NCBI GenBank assembly: GCA_038116945.1
Contig: JAYOEY010000013.1
Coordinates: 1 to 64,000 of the forward strand
Reading direction: 5' to 3'
Length of the DNA stretch: 64,000 nucleotides
Source of the DNA: JAYOEY01 sp038116945
GTDB lineage: Bacteria > Pseudomonadota > Alphaproteobacteria > MPNO01 > UBA2964
Positions 17,590 through 26,616 of this stretch are shown here, piece by piece. Each line of letters starts with the position of its first letter. Positions within the stretch are counted from its first letter, which is position 1. The notes beneath the pieces were generated by a model, which saw nothing but the letters and a program-made list of their open reading frames with translations, ran no database searches and was not told the origin of the DNA. The position numbers and the translations under genes are program-made.

Positions 17590-17608
17590 AATGTCCTGTT
17601 CATAATGT
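17581..17608. repeat. Perfect 14-base tandem duplication over the adaptor start codon
   Basis: CCTGTTCATAATGT occurs twice head to tail (17581-17594 and 17595-17608). On the minus strand each copy contains an ATG. The downstream one starts the adaptor. The upstream one opens a five-codon frame whose TGA overlaps the adaptor ATG (ATGA). The duplication may be a recent slippage event or a small leader frame. Confidence 0.9.
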
Positions 17609-17642
17609 TATGAGTCCTTATCCCGAACCCGCGGATTATAGG

Positions 17643-17658
17643 TTGGGTCAAATTGGGT
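17643..17658. promoter_or_regulatory. Direct repeat TTGGGT spaced one helical turn
   Basis: TTGGGT at 17643-17648 and again at 17653-17658, with 10 bases from start to start. It lies in the 236-base gap between the divergent RND operon and the deacetylase gene. Paired hexamers on one DNA face suit a dimeric or tandem regulator. No known consensus is recognised. Confidence 0.3.
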
Positions 17659-17825
17659 GCAATCAACTTTCGCCAATGAATGTACGACAACAGCCCGACC
17701 CCGTGAAAGGGATCGTAGAAGTCGTCTTACACGTTTCGGCGCCGTTAATTCCGTCGGTCCGGTAGTGATCCATCAGGCGAAGCGGTAAGATGCCGTATCT
17801 CGCGGGCGCGGACAGGGAGGCCAGC

Positions 17826-18755
17826 ATGACGACATTGCTCTATACGCATGAAACGGCGATTTCTCACGATCCCGGCGCGGGACATCCGGAACGTCCCGAC
17901 CGGATGCGCGCGGTCCTGAAGGCGCTCGCCGCCCCGGCGTTCGAATCCATTGAACGGCGGGAGTCGCCGAAGGCGGAAATCGACCAGATCGCCCGGGTCC
18001 ACCGACGCGATTACGTAACGCAGCTGCTGGATGCGGTGCCGGAAAGGGGGCTTGTGCGTCTCGATCCCGACACCGCGATGTCGCCCGATTCCGGCGACGC
18101 GGCGCTTCGCGCCTGCGGTGCGGTCATCGCGGCTGTCGACGCGGTCGTTGCGGGCGACGCAAGATCCGCGTTCTGCGCCGTCCGGCCGCCAGGCCATCAT
18201 GCCGAGCCCGGGCGCGGCATGGGGTTCTGCCTGTTCAACAATGTCGCCATCGGCGCGCTCCATGCCCGCCACGCTCATAAAATAGAGCGGGTGGCCATCG
18301 TCGATTTCGATGTGCATCACGGCAACGGCACGCAGGCCGCGTTCTGGACCGACCCGACGGTTCTGTTCGCATCCAGCCACGAATACCCTCTTTATCCGGG
18401 AACCGGAGCCGAAGGCGAAACCGGAGCGGGCAACATCTTCAATGTTCCGCTTCCGGGAATGTCGGGGTCGTCCGAGTTCCGCAAGGGGATGGAAAGGACT
18501 GTCCTGCCGGCGCTGGAGGCGTTCAAGCCGGGTCTGGTCATCGTTTCGGCCGGGTTCGACGCGCATGCCCGCGACCCGCTGGCCAGCCTGCGGTTCGCCG
18601 AAGAAGATTATGCCTGGATTACCGACCGGCTCGTCGATGTCGCCGGGGAGTACGCCGACGGTCGAATCGTTTCGTCTCTGGAGGGAGGCTACGACCTGCA
18701 GGCGCTTGAGGCGAGCGTGACCGCGCATGTGTCTTCGCTCATGCGGGCGGGCTGA
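17826..18755 (+). CDS. Histone deacetylase-family amidohydrolase
   Basis: A 309-residue zinc deacetylase of the class II HDAC/acetylpolyamine amidohydrolase family. Visible active-site parts are PPGHHAEPG (His124, His125), the metal ligands Asp162 and His164 in VDFDVHHGNGT, and the third ligand Asp in SAGFDAHARDPL. The N terminus YTHETAISHDPGAGHPERPDR is typical. Residues upstream of the ATG at 17826 are open but unlike the family, and GGGAGG-like pairing (AGGGAGG) precedes this ATG. Bacterial members remove acetyl groups from polyamines or proteins; which is unknown here. It stands alone between the RND operon and xseB. Confidence 0.9.
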   Translation: MTTLLYTHETAISHDPGAGHPERPDRMRAVLKALAAPAFESIERRESPKAEIDQIARVHRRDYVTQLLDAVPERGLVRLDPDTAMSPDSGDAALRACGAVIAAVDAVVAGDARSAFCAVRPPGHHAEPGRGMGFCLFNNVAIGALHARHAHKIERVAIVDFDVHHGNGTQAAFWTDPTVLFASSHEYPLYPGTGAEGETGAGNIFNVPLPGMSGSSEFRKGMERTVLPALEAFKPGLVIVSAGFDAHARDPLASLRFAEEDYAWITDRLVDVAGEYADGRIVSSLEGGYDLQALEASVTAHVSSLMRAG

Positions 18756-18821
18756 TATCCTGCGGAATTGGCGGTTGCGCACCGGCGATTATATCGATTC
18801 GCTAACGTGACCGGCTTCGCC

Positions 18822-18850
18822 TTGTACTGAACCGCGCCTGTCACTACACT
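18822..18850 (+). promoter_or_regulatory. Weak sigma-70-like promoter before xseB
   Basis: TTGTAC (18822-18827) and TACACT (18845-18850) are separated by 17 bases, 28 bases upstream of the xseB start. Matches to consensus are partial, but the spacing and position fit a promoter for the xseB-ispA-dxs run. Confidence 0.3.
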
Positions 18851-18878
18851 TTAACGACCATCATCAAGGTGTTCGCAG

Positions 18879-19130
18879 ATGGCAAAGGGCGAGAAACCGC
18901 CAGACATTTCAGCGCTTTCGTTCGAGGCGGCAATGGCCGAGCTCGAGGAAATCGTTCGCCAGCTCGAGAACGGAAAGAGCAGCCTGGACGAGGCGATAGG
19001 CGCCTATGAACGCGGTGCGCTGCTCAAGGACCATTGCGAAAAGAAGCTGAACGAAGCGCGCGCAAGGGTGGAAAAAATCAGACTCGACGCCGATGGCGGC
19101 GTTGCGGCGGAGCCCGCGAACCTTGAGTAG
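18879..19130 (+). CDS. xseB: Exodeoxyribonuclease VII small subunit
   Basis: An 83-residue helical protein, the normal size for XseB. The family core reads SFEAAMAELEEIVRQLENG, followed by LDEAIGAYERGALLKDHCEKKLNEA, the two-helix hairpin that packs on XseA. The complex degrades single-stranded DNA to oligonucleotides in the cytoplasm. The gene is directly upstream of ispA and dxs, a common order in Alphaproteobacteria. xseA is not in the window. Confidence 0.94.
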   Translation: MAKGEKPPDISALSFEAAMAELEEIVRQLENGKSSLDEAIGAYERGALLKDHCEKKLNEARARVEKIRLDADGGVAAEPANLE

Positions 19131-20028
19131 CACAGCCACCCTGGTTCCCCTGGCCGACGCGATGGCGGATGGCGCCGCTGCCGTAGAGCGCGTGCTCGAT
19201 TCCGTTCTGGCTGTTCCCGAAGGACCGGAAAGCCGGTTATTCGAGGCGATGCGCTATTCGTCGCTCGGCGCCGGCAAACGGCTGCGGCCGTTTCTCGCGC
19301 TCGCGAGCGCGCGGGTTTGCGGCGCGCCGGACGAGCGGGCGCTCAGGGTCGGCGCCGCGGTCGAGCTGGTGCACTGCTACTCGCTGATCCACGACGATCT
19401 TCCCGCGATGGACAATGACGACCTCCGGCGCGGCAAGCCGACCTGTCACAAGGCATTCGACGATGCCACCGCCATCCTGGCCGGCGACGCGCTGCAGGCC
19501 CTTGCGTTCGAGGTTCTGGCCGATCCCGCGACCCATCCGAGCGGAGATGTTCGCGCGGAGCTGGTGACCGCGCTTGCGGTCGCTTCCGGCGGCCACGGCA
19601 TGGTCGGCGGACAGATGATCGACCTCCAGGCCGAACATACCGACGCCGATGTCGCGATGGTGACCCGGATTCAGCGCCTGAAGACAGGCGCCCTGATCCG
19701 CTTTTCCGCCGAGTCCGGCGCCATCGTCGCGTGCGCGCCCGAAGCGGCGCGGCAGGCGCTCGTCCGGTACGCCCACGATCTCGGTCTGGCATTCCAGATC
19801 GTCGACGATCTGCTGGATGCGACCGGCAGCGCGGAAGATCTGGGCAAGGCGACCCAGAAGGACGAGGCGGCCGGAAAGGCGACCTTCGTATCGCTGCTGG
19901 GCATCGAAAAGGCGCGGGAACGGGCCGAACTGCTTGTCGGTCAGGCCATCGCCCATCTTGACATTTTCGACGAAAAAGCCGCACATCTGCGCTCCATCGC
20001 CGAGTTCGTCGTCCGCCGGCGAACCTGA
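19093..20028 (+). CDS. ispA: Polyprenyl (farnesyl) diphosphate synthase
   Basis: A trans-isoprenyl diphosphate synthase condensing IPP with allylic diphosphates. The first Asp-rich motif is LIHDDLPAMDNDD (Asp101/102/107), preceded by GAGKRLRPFLAL. The second Asp-rich region is FQIVDDLLDATG. GGQMIDLQAE and KTGALIRFSAESGA are typical of the IspA group. The start is uncertain: the ATG at 19093 overlaps xseB by 38 bases and lacks a ribosome site, while the TTG at 19123 (LSSTATLVPLADAM), with GGAG ten bases upstream, may be the true start. It makes precursors for quinones, undecaprenyl carrier and hopanoids, consistent with dxs next to it. Confidence 0.92.
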   Translation: MAALRRSPRTLSSTATLVPLADAMADGAAAVERVLDSVLAVPEGPESRLFEAMRYSSLGAGKRLRPFLALASARVCGAPDERALRVGAAVELVHCYSLIHDDLPAMDNDDLRRGKPTCHKAFDDATAILAGDALQALAFEVLADPATHPSGDVRAELVTALAVASGGHGMVGGQMIDLQAEHTDADVAMVTRIQRLKTGALIRFSAESGAIVACAPEAARQALVRYAHDLGLAFQIVDDLLDATGSAEDLGKATQKDEAAGKATFVSLLGIEKARERAELLVGQAIAHLDIFDEKAAHLRSIAEFVVRRRT

Positions 20029-20052
20029 CGCCTGGTAGTTGAGGAGAGTATT

Positions 20053-21975
20053 TTGCGAAACAGTCCCGATACGCCGCTGCTCGATACCGTCGGCCTGCCC
20101 GAAGACCTGCGCAAGCTTGACGAAAAGCAGCTGCGTCAGCTGGCAGACGAGCTCAGGACAGAGACGATCGACGCCGTGTCGTCGACGGGCGGGCATCTGG
20201 GCGCCGGTCTGGGCGTCGTCGAGCTGACGGTTGCGCTGCATTACGTTTTCAACACGCCGGATGACAGGATTGTCTGGGATGTCGGCCATCAGGCCTATCC
20301 TCACAAGATTCTGACCGGTCGGCGCGATCGCATCCGCACCCTGCGCCAGGGCGGCGGGCTGTCCGGGTTCACCAAGCGCACCGAAAGCGAATACGATCCG
20401 TTCGGCGCCGCGCATGCGGCGACGTCCATTTCGGCGGCGCTCGGGTTTTCCGTAGCCAGCGAACTTTCGGGCACCAACAACCGGGCCATCGCCGTGATCG
20501 GCGACGGGTCGATGACCGCCGGCATGGCGTACGAGGCGATGAACAATGCCGGTTCGATGGATTCCCGGCTCATCGTGATCCTGAACGACAACGACATGTC
20601 CATCGCGCCGCCGGTCGGCGCAATGAGCGCCTACCTGTCGCGCCTGATCTCGTCGCGGTCGTACCGGTCGCTGCGGCACCTGATGCGCGATCTGGCGAAG
20701 AAATTCCCCAAGCCGCTCGAAAAGGCTGCCACGCGGGGCGAGGAATACGCCCGCGGTCTGGTGACCGGCGGGACCCTGTTCGAGGAACTCGGCTTTTTCT
20801 ATGTCGGCCCGATCGACGGGCACAATCTCGAGCATCTCCTGCCCGTGCTGCGGAACGTCCGCGATTCGGACGAACCGGGCCCGGTCCTCGTCCACGTCGT
20901 GACCAAGAAGGGCGGCGGCTACCCGCCGGCTGAAAACGCCGCCGACAAGTATCACGGCGTCGGCAAGTTCGATGTCGTCACGGGGACGCTCGCCAAGGCG
21001 CCGCCGGGACCGCCGAGCTACACCAAGGTGTTCGCCAACGCACTGATCGAGGAAGCCAGGACGGACGACAAGATCGTCGGCATCAGCGCGGCCATGCCGT
21101 CGGGAACGGGCATGGACATGTTCGCCGACGCCTTCCCGGACCGGTGTTTCGATGTCGGTATCGCGGAGCAGCACGCCGTAACCTTCGCTGCCGGTCTGGC
21201 CGCCGAAGGCTTCAAGCCATTTGCGGCGATTTATTCGACCTTCCTGCAGCGTGCCTACGATTCGGTTGTCCACGACGTCGCCATCCAGAAGCTGCCGGTC
21301 CGGTTTGCGATGGACCGCGCCGGCATGGTCGGAGCCGATGGCGTCACCCATCAGGGGTTCTACGACATCGCCTATCTCGGCTGTCTGCCGGACTTCGTCC
21401 TGATGGCGGCGGCCGACGAGGCGGAACTCGTTCACATGGTGGCGACCCAGGTTGCGATCGACGACCGGCCGTCCGGGCTTCGCTATCCGCGCGGCAACGG
21501 CTTCGGCGTCGAACTGCCCGCGAAGGGCGAGGTGCTCGAGATCGGCAAGGGCCGGATTGTCAGGGAAGGCACCAAGATCGCGCTTTTGTCCTACGGGCCG
21601 CGGCTCAACGAATGCCTCGACGCCGCAGGCGTCCTCGGCGCCCGCGGTCTTTCGACCACTGTCGCGGACGCACGGTTCGCCAAGCCGATCGATCAGGAGC
21701 TGGTCAGGCGTCTGGCGGCCGAGCATGAAGTCCTGATTACGGTGGAGGAAGGGTCGATCGGCGGATTTGCGACGCAGGTAATGCATTACCTGGCGCTCGA
21801 AGGGCTGCTCGATAACGGGCTCAAGTTCCGGCCGATGTGTTTTCCTGACCATTTCATCGATCACGATGCGCCGAACAAGCAGTACGAGCAGGCGAAGCTG
21901 ACCTCGCCCGATATCGTGGCGATGGCGCTCGGCGCGCTCGGCGTCGACGCGGCGGAGAAAATCGTCCGCGCCTGA
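20053..21975 (+). CDS. dxs: 1-deoxy-D-xylulose-5-phosphate synthase
   Basis: A 640-residue ThDP enzyme joining pyruvate and glyceraldehyde 3-phosphate, the entry step of the MEP isoprenoid pathway. Visible motifs are GHLGAGLGVVELTVALHY near residue 50, the diphosphate-binding GDGSMTAGMAYEAMNNAG near 155, and the catalytic-Glu region DVGIAEQHAVTFAAGLA near 365. It starts with TTG at 20053, preceded by GAGGAGAG at good spacing; no ATG is available before the conserved sequence. It lies 24 bases after ispA, so the two isoprenoid genes are probably cotranscribed. Confidence 0.97.
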   Translation: MRNSPDTPLLDTVGLPEDLRKLDEKQLRQLADELRTETIDAVSSTGGHLGAGLGVVELTVALHYVFNTPDDRIVWDVGHQAYPHKILTGRRDRIRTLRQGGGLSGFTKRTESEYDPFGAAHAATSISAALGFSVASELSGTNNRAIAVIGDGSMTAGMAYEAMNNAGSMDSRLIVILNDNDMSIAPPVGAMSAYLSRLISSRSYRSLRHLMRDLAKKFPKPLEKAATRGEEYARGLVTGGTLFEELGFFYVGPIDGHNLEHLLPVLRNVRDSDEPGPVLVHVVTKKGGGYPPAENAADKYHGVGKFDVVTGTLAKAPPGPPSYTKVFANALIEEARTDDKIVGISAAMPSGTGMDMFADAFPDRCFDVGIAEQHAVTFAAGLAAEGFKPFAAIYSTFLQRAYDSVVHDVAIQKLPVRFAMDRAGMVGADGVTHQGFYDIAYLGCLPDFVLMAAADEAELVHMVATQVAIDDRPSGLRYPRGNGFGVELPAKGEVLEIGKGRIVREGTKIALLSYGPRLNECLDAAGVLGARGLSTTVADARFAKPIDQELVRRLAAEHEVLITVEEGSIGGFATQVMHYLALEGLLDNGLKFRPMCFPDHFIDHDAPNKQYEQAKLTSPDIVAMALGALGVDAAEKIVRA

Positions 21976-21997
21976 TTCTGGCCGGTTCGCGGCCGTC

Positions 21998-22783
21998 ATG
22001 GCAAAGGCACGATTCGAAAAATCCGGAACGGAAAAATCCAGTCCGGCGAAGCAGCGTCTCGATCAGCTTCTGGTCGATCGCGGGTTCGCGGAATCGCGCA
22101 GCCGGGCGCAGGCGATCATCATGTCCGGGGCGGTGTTTTCCGGCGAGGCGCGCCTCGACAAGCCGGGCCAGCAGGTGTCCGTCGAGGCCGACCTCGATGT
22201 TCGCGGGCGCGATCATCCCTACGTTTCGCGAGGAGGCCTGAAACTCGCCCATGCGATGGATCGTTTCGGTCTGAATGCGGAAGGGCGGACATGTCTCGAT
22301 GTCGGCGCGTCGACCGGCGGATTCACCGACGTTCTGCTGCGGGCCGGCGCGAAAACCGTTTTCGCCGTCGATGTCGGCCGTGGGCAGCTCGACTGGTCGT
22401 TGCGCAACGACTCGCGCGTGATCGTCATGGAAGGCGTTAACGCCCGGCATCTATCCGAGGCGGGAATCGGCGTTCGCCCGTCGGTGGTGGTGTGCGATGC
22501 AAGCTTCATCGGTCTCCGGACGGTTCTGCCCGCCGCCCTGGTTCTCGCCGCGCCGGGCGCGTTTCTCGTTGCCCTGATCAAGCCCCAGTTCGAGGTCGGC
22601 AAGGGGCGGGTCGGCAAGGGGGGCGTGGTCCGCGACCCGGCCCTGCACGACGAAGTGTGCGAAACCATTCGCGCCTGGCTTGCGGACGAGATGGGCTGGC
22701 AGGTTGCCGGCATCGAGCCGAGCCCGATTACCGGACCGAAAGGCAACGTCGAATTCCTGATCGTCGCCCGGAAGCCGGATTGA
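21998..22783 (+). CDS. tlyA: TlyA-family rRNA (cytidine-2'-O)-methyltransferase
   Basis: A 261-residue protein with an N-terminal S4 RNA-binding domain (about 22-85: RLDQLLVDRGFAESRSRAQ) and a C-terminal FtsJ-like methyltransferase fold with SAM motif CLDVGASTGGFTDVLLRAGA near 101-120. The KDKE-type residues around DVGRGQLDW, CDASFIGL and KPQFEVGKG match TlyA proteins, which methylate 16S and/or 23S rRNA. Some members also act as haemolysins, which cannot be judged here. It starts 22 bases after dxs and is followed by another RNA methyltransferase. Confidence 0.93.
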   Translation: MAKARFEKSGTEKSSPAKQRLDQLLVDRGFAESRSRAQAIIMSGAVFSGEARLDKPGQQVSVEADLDVRGRDHPYVSRGGLKLAHAMDRFGLNAEGRTCLDVGASTGGFTDVLLRAGAKTVFAVDVGRGQLDWSLRNDSRVIVMEGVNARHLSEAGIGVRPSVVVCDASFIGLRTVLPAALVLAAPGAFLVALIKPQFEVGKGRVGKGGVVRDPALHDEVCETIRAWLADEMGWQVAGIEPSPITGPKGNVEFLIVARKPD

Positions 22784-22808
22784 CCCGTCCTCCCGCCCCT
22801 CCTGACAA

Positions 22809-24092
22809 ATGAGCCGGTCTCCCAACCTCACCGTCGATATCGTCGCGCTTGGCGGCGGCGGCGACGGCATTGCCGAAACCGGGCAGGGACGCATTTTCGT
22901 CCCGGGTTCGGTTCCGGGCGACCGGCTTGTGATCAGCGCGCACCGGGAAAAAGGCGGCGCGCTGCGCGGGGATATCGTCGAGCGACTTGAGGACGGCGCG
23001 GACCGGGCCATACCGATTTGCCGTCATTTCGGAACCTGCGGCGGCTGCGCCGTCCAGCACGTGGCGCCGGATGCGTACCGAGACTGGAAACGCGGTCTCG
23101 TCCGGCAGGCGCTTGCGCGACGAGGGTTTGATGGCGGAATCGTCGGCGATCTCGCGCCCGGTCTGCCGGGCCGGCGGCGGCGGGCGCGGTTTTTCGTTCG
23201 CATGACTGCCGGCGGGGTGGCGCTGGGATTTCGCGAGGCGCGCAGCCACCGGATCGTGACCCTGGCCGAATGTCCGGTGCTGGCGCCTGAAATTGCCGCC
23301 CTGCTGCCCTCCCTGAGCGGCCTGTGCGAATCCGTATTCGCGTCCGGGGATCGGGCGGAACTTGCGGCGACCCTTACCGATGCCGGGCTCGACATGACGG
23401 TTTTTGCCGGCCGCGAGCCGGGGCTGGAGGACCGCGAGGCGCTGGCCGGCTTTTCCGAAGCGCACGATCTTGCCCGCATAAGCTGGGGACTGTTCGGCGT
23501 CGCGGCGACGGCCGAACCCGTCGTCAGACGCCGCGCCGCAACCGTGATGTTCGGAGGCGTTGCGCTCGAGCCGCCGCCGGACGCGTTTCTTCAGGCCACC
23601 GTGGAAGGCGAGTCCGCGCTCCGGGAGCGGATCGGAGAGGCGCTGGCCGATGCCGGACGGGTCGCCGACCTGTATGCCGGATGCGGCGCTTTCGCCCTGC
23701 CGCTCGCTGCCGCCGGGCGGCATGTTCTCGCAATCGATGCCGCAGGAGATCATGTCGACGCGCTCGATGCCGCGGCGCGCGCGAACGGTCTGGGGCCGAT
23801 GGTGAATGCGGCGACGCGAGACCTGCATCACCGGCCGCTGGAACTCGACGAGTTGAAGGGACTCGACGCCGTGGTGCTGGATCCGCCGCGCGCCGGAGCG
23901 GCGCGTCAGGCGGCCTTGCTCGCCGAGTCGGACGTTGCGGTCATAGCCTACGCATCGTGCGATCCGCGCACCTTCGCGCGCGACGCGCGGCTGCTATGCG
24001 ATGGCGGCTACCGGCTCGACGCCGTGACGCCCATCGACCAGTTCCTGTTCACGCCCCACGTCGAGCTGGTGGGAATATTCTCCAGGTCTTGA
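22809..24092 (+). CDS. TrmA/RlmD-family RNA (uracil-5)-methyltransferase
   Basis: A 427-residue SAM-dependent methyltransferase. It has an N-terminal TRAM domain (about 5-60), an iron-sulfur cysteine set (CRHFGTCGGC near 76-85 plus CPVL near 155), the SAM site VADLYAGCGAFALPLAA near 290, and the catalytic loop IAYASCDPRTFARD near 380 with the nucleophilic Cys. The Fe-S cysteines favour the RlmC/RlmD side over TrmA, but the exact target uridine is not clear. It follows tlyA by 25 bases and converges with the aminotransferase gene, with 4 bases between stops. Confidence 0.88.
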   Translation: MSRSPNLTVDIVALGGGGDGIAETGQGRIFVPGSVPGDRLVISAHREKGGALRGDIVERLEDGADRAIPICRHFGTCGGCAVQHVAPDAYRDWKRGLVRQALARRGFDGGIVGDLAPGLPGRRRRARFFVRMTAGGVALGFREARSHRIVTLAECPVLAPEIAALLPSLSGLCESVFASGDRAELAATLTDAGLDMTVFAGREPGLEDREALAGFSEAHDLARISWGLFGVAATAEPVVRRRAATVMFGGVALEPPPDAFLQATVEGESALRERIGEALADAGRVADLYAGCGAFALPLAAAGRHVLAIDAAGDHVDALDAAARANGLGPMVNAATRDLHHRPLELDELKGLDAVVLDPPRAGAARQAALLAESDVAVIAYASCDPRTFARDARLLCDGGYRLDAVTPIDQFLFTPHVELVGIFSRS

Positions 24093-24096
24093 GCGT

Positions 24097-25275
24097 TCAG
24101 GCCGCCAGAGCCCGTCGCGCCGCCGGCAGGGCTGCACCGATTTTGATGTCGGCTCCCTGTTCGGCCAGCACGTCCTCCATCGCCGCGAGGAACATCGTGA
24201 CATGTTCGGCGCTGCTGCTCTGGCCCATCAGCCCGACGCGCCACACCTTGCCCGCCAGCGCGCCGAGACCCGCGCCGATTTCGAGATCGTAGCGCTGCAG
24301 CAAGGTGCGGCGCACCGCCGCGTCGTCGACGCCGTCAGGTATGACCAGGGCGTTGAGCTGCGGCAGGCGGCAATCCTTTTCGACGATGAAGGAGAGCCCC
24401 ATCGCCTCCCACCCCTCGCGCAGCGCATCGTGGTTCTTCGCGTGGCGCGCCCAGGCGGCTTCGAGCCCTTCCTCTTCCAGCATCACCAGCGATTCGTGCA
24501 GGGCGTAGAGCGGATTGATCGGGGCGGTGTGGTGGTAAACCCGCGCACCCTCGCCGCTCCAGTATCCCATCACCAGGTTGAGGTCCATGAACCAGCTCTG
24601 AACCGTACGGTTGCGGCCGCGGATCACGTCGGCGGCGCGGTCGGAGATCGTCACCGGCGAGATGCCCGGCATGCAGGACAGGCATTTTTGCGAGCCCGAA
24701 TAGACCGCGTCGGCGCCCCACTCGTCGCACAGCACCGGCGTGCCGCCGAGCGACGTCACCGTATCGACGATGGAGAGCGCTCCGTGGTCGGTGGCCAGCT
24801 TGCAGATCGCCGCGGCATCCGACTGCACCCCGGTCGAGGTTTCGGCATGGACGAAGGCGACGGCCTTCGCGCCGGGGTTCGCCTTCAGCGCGTCTTCCAC
24901 CTTGCCGAGGTCGACCGGCTTGCCCCAGTCGTCCATCACCATCACGGCATTGCCGCCGCAGCGGTCGACGTTTTCCTTCATGCGGCCGCCGAACGCGCCG
25001 TTCTGGCAGACGATCACCGTGTCGCCCGGCTCCACCAGGTTGACGAAGCAGGTCTCCATTCCGACCGAGCCGGGGCCCGAAACCGGGATCGTCAGCATGT
25101 TCTTGGTACAGAAAGCGTAGCGCAGCAGATCCTTCATCTCCTCCATCATGGCGGAAAAGGCGGGGTCCAGATGCCCGATGGTGGGCCGCGCCAGCGCGGC
25201 GAGAACGCGGGGGTGAACGTCGGACGGGCCGGGACCCATCAGCCGGCGCACCGGCGGGTTGAAGGAGGATGTCAT
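24097..25275 (-). CDS. Class V aminotransferase (alanine/serine-glyoxylate type)
   Basis: A 392-residue PLP enzyme of the alanine-glyoxylate/serine-pyruvate aminotransferase family. The N terminus RLMGPGPSDVHPRVLAAL is the family start. HAETSTGVQSD and IVDTVTSLGG hold the cofactor ring, and the Schiff-base Lys is in YSGSQKCLSCMPGIS. Upstream residues are open but start from the wrong region; the ATG at 25273-25275 has AGGA at good spacing. Possible roles are glyoxylate detoxification, serine-cycle metabolism or purine ureide breakdown. No neighbouring gene decides. Convergent with the methyltransferase gene. Confidence 0.9.
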   Translation of the reverse strand: MTSSFNPPVRRLMGPGPSDVHPRVLAALARPTIGHLDPAFSAMMEEMKDLLRYAFCTKNMLTIPVSGPGSVGMETCFVNLVEPGDTVIVCQNGAFGGRMKENVDRCGGNAVMVMDDWGKPVDLGKVEDALKANPGAKAVAFVHAETSTGVQSDAAAICKLATDHGALSIVDTVTSLGGTPVLCDEWGADAVYSGSQKCLSCMPGISPVTISDRAADVIRGRNRTVQSWFMDLNLVMGYWSGEGARVYHHTAPINPLYALHESLVMLEEEGLEAAWARHAKNHDALREGWEAMGLSFIVEKDCRLPQLNALVIPDGVDDAAVRRTLLQRYDLEIGAGLGALAGKVWRVGLMGQSSSAEHVTMFLAAMEDVLAEQGADIKIGAALPAARRALAA

Positions 25276-25362
25276 GGGAATTCCTGTCGGACGGTTGGAG
25301 TTTCGAATTTGCGCGCATCCTAGCGGCGATCCGGGGCGCGGCAACCCCCCGCCAGGGACTGC

Positions 25363-26379
25363 CTAGAACACCAGAGACAGGCTGACCGCGCCGAACTGGT
25401 CGGTGTCGTCCTGGGTTTCGAATTCCTTCGACCGCCAGGTATGGGTATAGGACAGCCGCGCCGGGCCGATGATGAAGGCGATGCCCGCCTGGATGTCTCC
25501 GACGAACGGTTTCTTGTCGACGCTGGCGCTGTCGCGGAAGCTGTTGCCGTCGAGGAAGATGTTACGCAGGACGCCGCGCGCCTCGATCCCGGCGAACACG
25601 TACCAGCTGAACCCGCCCGCGGTGGTGAAAAAATCCGAGCCCGGCAGCGACGGGCGAATGCGCGGCGGACCGTAATCGTAGTTTTTCGCGAGATCGCCGC
25701 CGAGCCGGACGGTGAACCCGGTCGCCGCCTGCGTCAGTACGTTGCCGAGGCTCAGCCCCGCATGGGGCGTCAGGTCGCCGTCGAGTCCGATCAGGCCGAA
25801 GCGGCGCCAGCGGCGCCATTTGCGCTCGTATGTCAGAACGACCCCCGGCTCGTCCCGGATCTGGCTGTCCCACCCCTCCGGCCGGGCGAAACCGAACTGT
25901 TCGTGCCACTGCTTCTGGACCTGCTCGGCGAAGGAATGCGGGCCGACGATCCCGATATCGAGCTGAAGATTGTCGAGCTGGTCGCCATCGACCGATATCA
26001 GCCCGACGCCGACATAGGTCCAGCCCGCATAGGGCCGTTCGCCGGGGGCCGGGTTCCGGACGGTGATGTCGTCGGGCGTGAAGATGCTCTGGCCGAGCGA
26101 GAAAACGACGCGTTTGCTGGCTTTCTCGTTGAACAGCGGGACCCAGGACGCAGCGTCGATGACCCACTCGGGCACCCTGTTTTCGGGCGCCATCCAGGCG
26201 ATCCGGGTGCCATGCGTGAAATGCTCGTCCGTACTGCCGAAAAGGTCGTTTTCGAACTGGAGCGTCAGGATGCCGTCGTCCTTCGACGTCTGGGCCGCCG
26301 TCTGCCACGACCAGGACGACAGCGCCATCAGGCCGAAAAGGACCATGAGCCGCCGTCCAACATGCTGAAATCGCGCCAT
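25363..26379 (-). CDS. lpxR: LpxR-like outer-membrane lipid A deacylase (DUF2219)
   Basis: A 338-residue protein with a signal peptide (about 1-30, SWQTAAQ) and a beta-barrel pattern ending in LSLVF, the C-terminal aromatic typical of outer-membrane proteins. The active-site region FENDLFGSTDEHFTHG (Asn, Asp and Ser/His near 43-57) matches LpxR, which removes the 3'-acyloxyacyl group from lipid A in a Ca2+-dependent way. PYAGWTYVGVGL and GIVGPHSFAEQVQKQWHE, with the catalytic-type His, are also conserved. The gene is monocistronic. LpxR changes immune recognition in pathogens; here the role may be envelope adaptation. Confidence 0.88.
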   Translation of the reverse strand: MARFQHVGRRLMVLFGLMALSSWSWQTAAQTSKDDGILTLQFENDLFGSTDEHFTHGTRIAWMAPENRVPEWVIDAASWVPLFNEKASKRVVFSLGQSIFTPDDITVRNPAPGERPYAGWTYVGVGLISVDGDQLDNLQLDIGIVGPHSFAEQVQKQWHEQFGFARPEGWDSQIRDEPGVVLTYERKWRRWRRFGLIGLDGDLTPHAGLSLGNVLTQAATGFTVRLGGDLAKNYDYGPPRIRPSLPGSDFFTTAGGFSWYVFAGIEARGVLRNIFLDGNSFRDSASVDKKPFVGDIQAGIAFIIGPARLSYTHTWRSKEFETQDDTDQFGAVSLSLVF

Positions 26380-26616
26380 TTCCGGATCAATCCACGATCG
26401 GGCAGGTTGAAAAAAAGAGGCGGCCCGACGGCCCCCTCCGCGTCGCCGACATTCTGGAAGCCCGTCTCGACAGGGTCAATCATTCTGATTTGAATCCGGT
26501 TTTTCCGGCATCTGTCTCAAATTCAAACGGAAACCTGTCCCCGCGAGGGTTGCGCCATCGTTTGCAGGTGCCCAGAATGCCGCCTTTTGCTGCATTTGTT
26601 TTTCTGGAAAACACGC

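Noticed and set aside
19237..21999. A 920-codon open frame on the minus strand.
   Set aside because: It is antisense to ispA and dxs, which are unmistakable; high-GC third positions keep the antisense frame open.
26489..26527. Inverted TTTGAAT / ATTCAAA with a CCGG-T5-CCGG hairpin between them, upstream of the cluster A UbiD.
   Set aside because: The half-sites are short and widely spaced; I could not tell an operator from chance.
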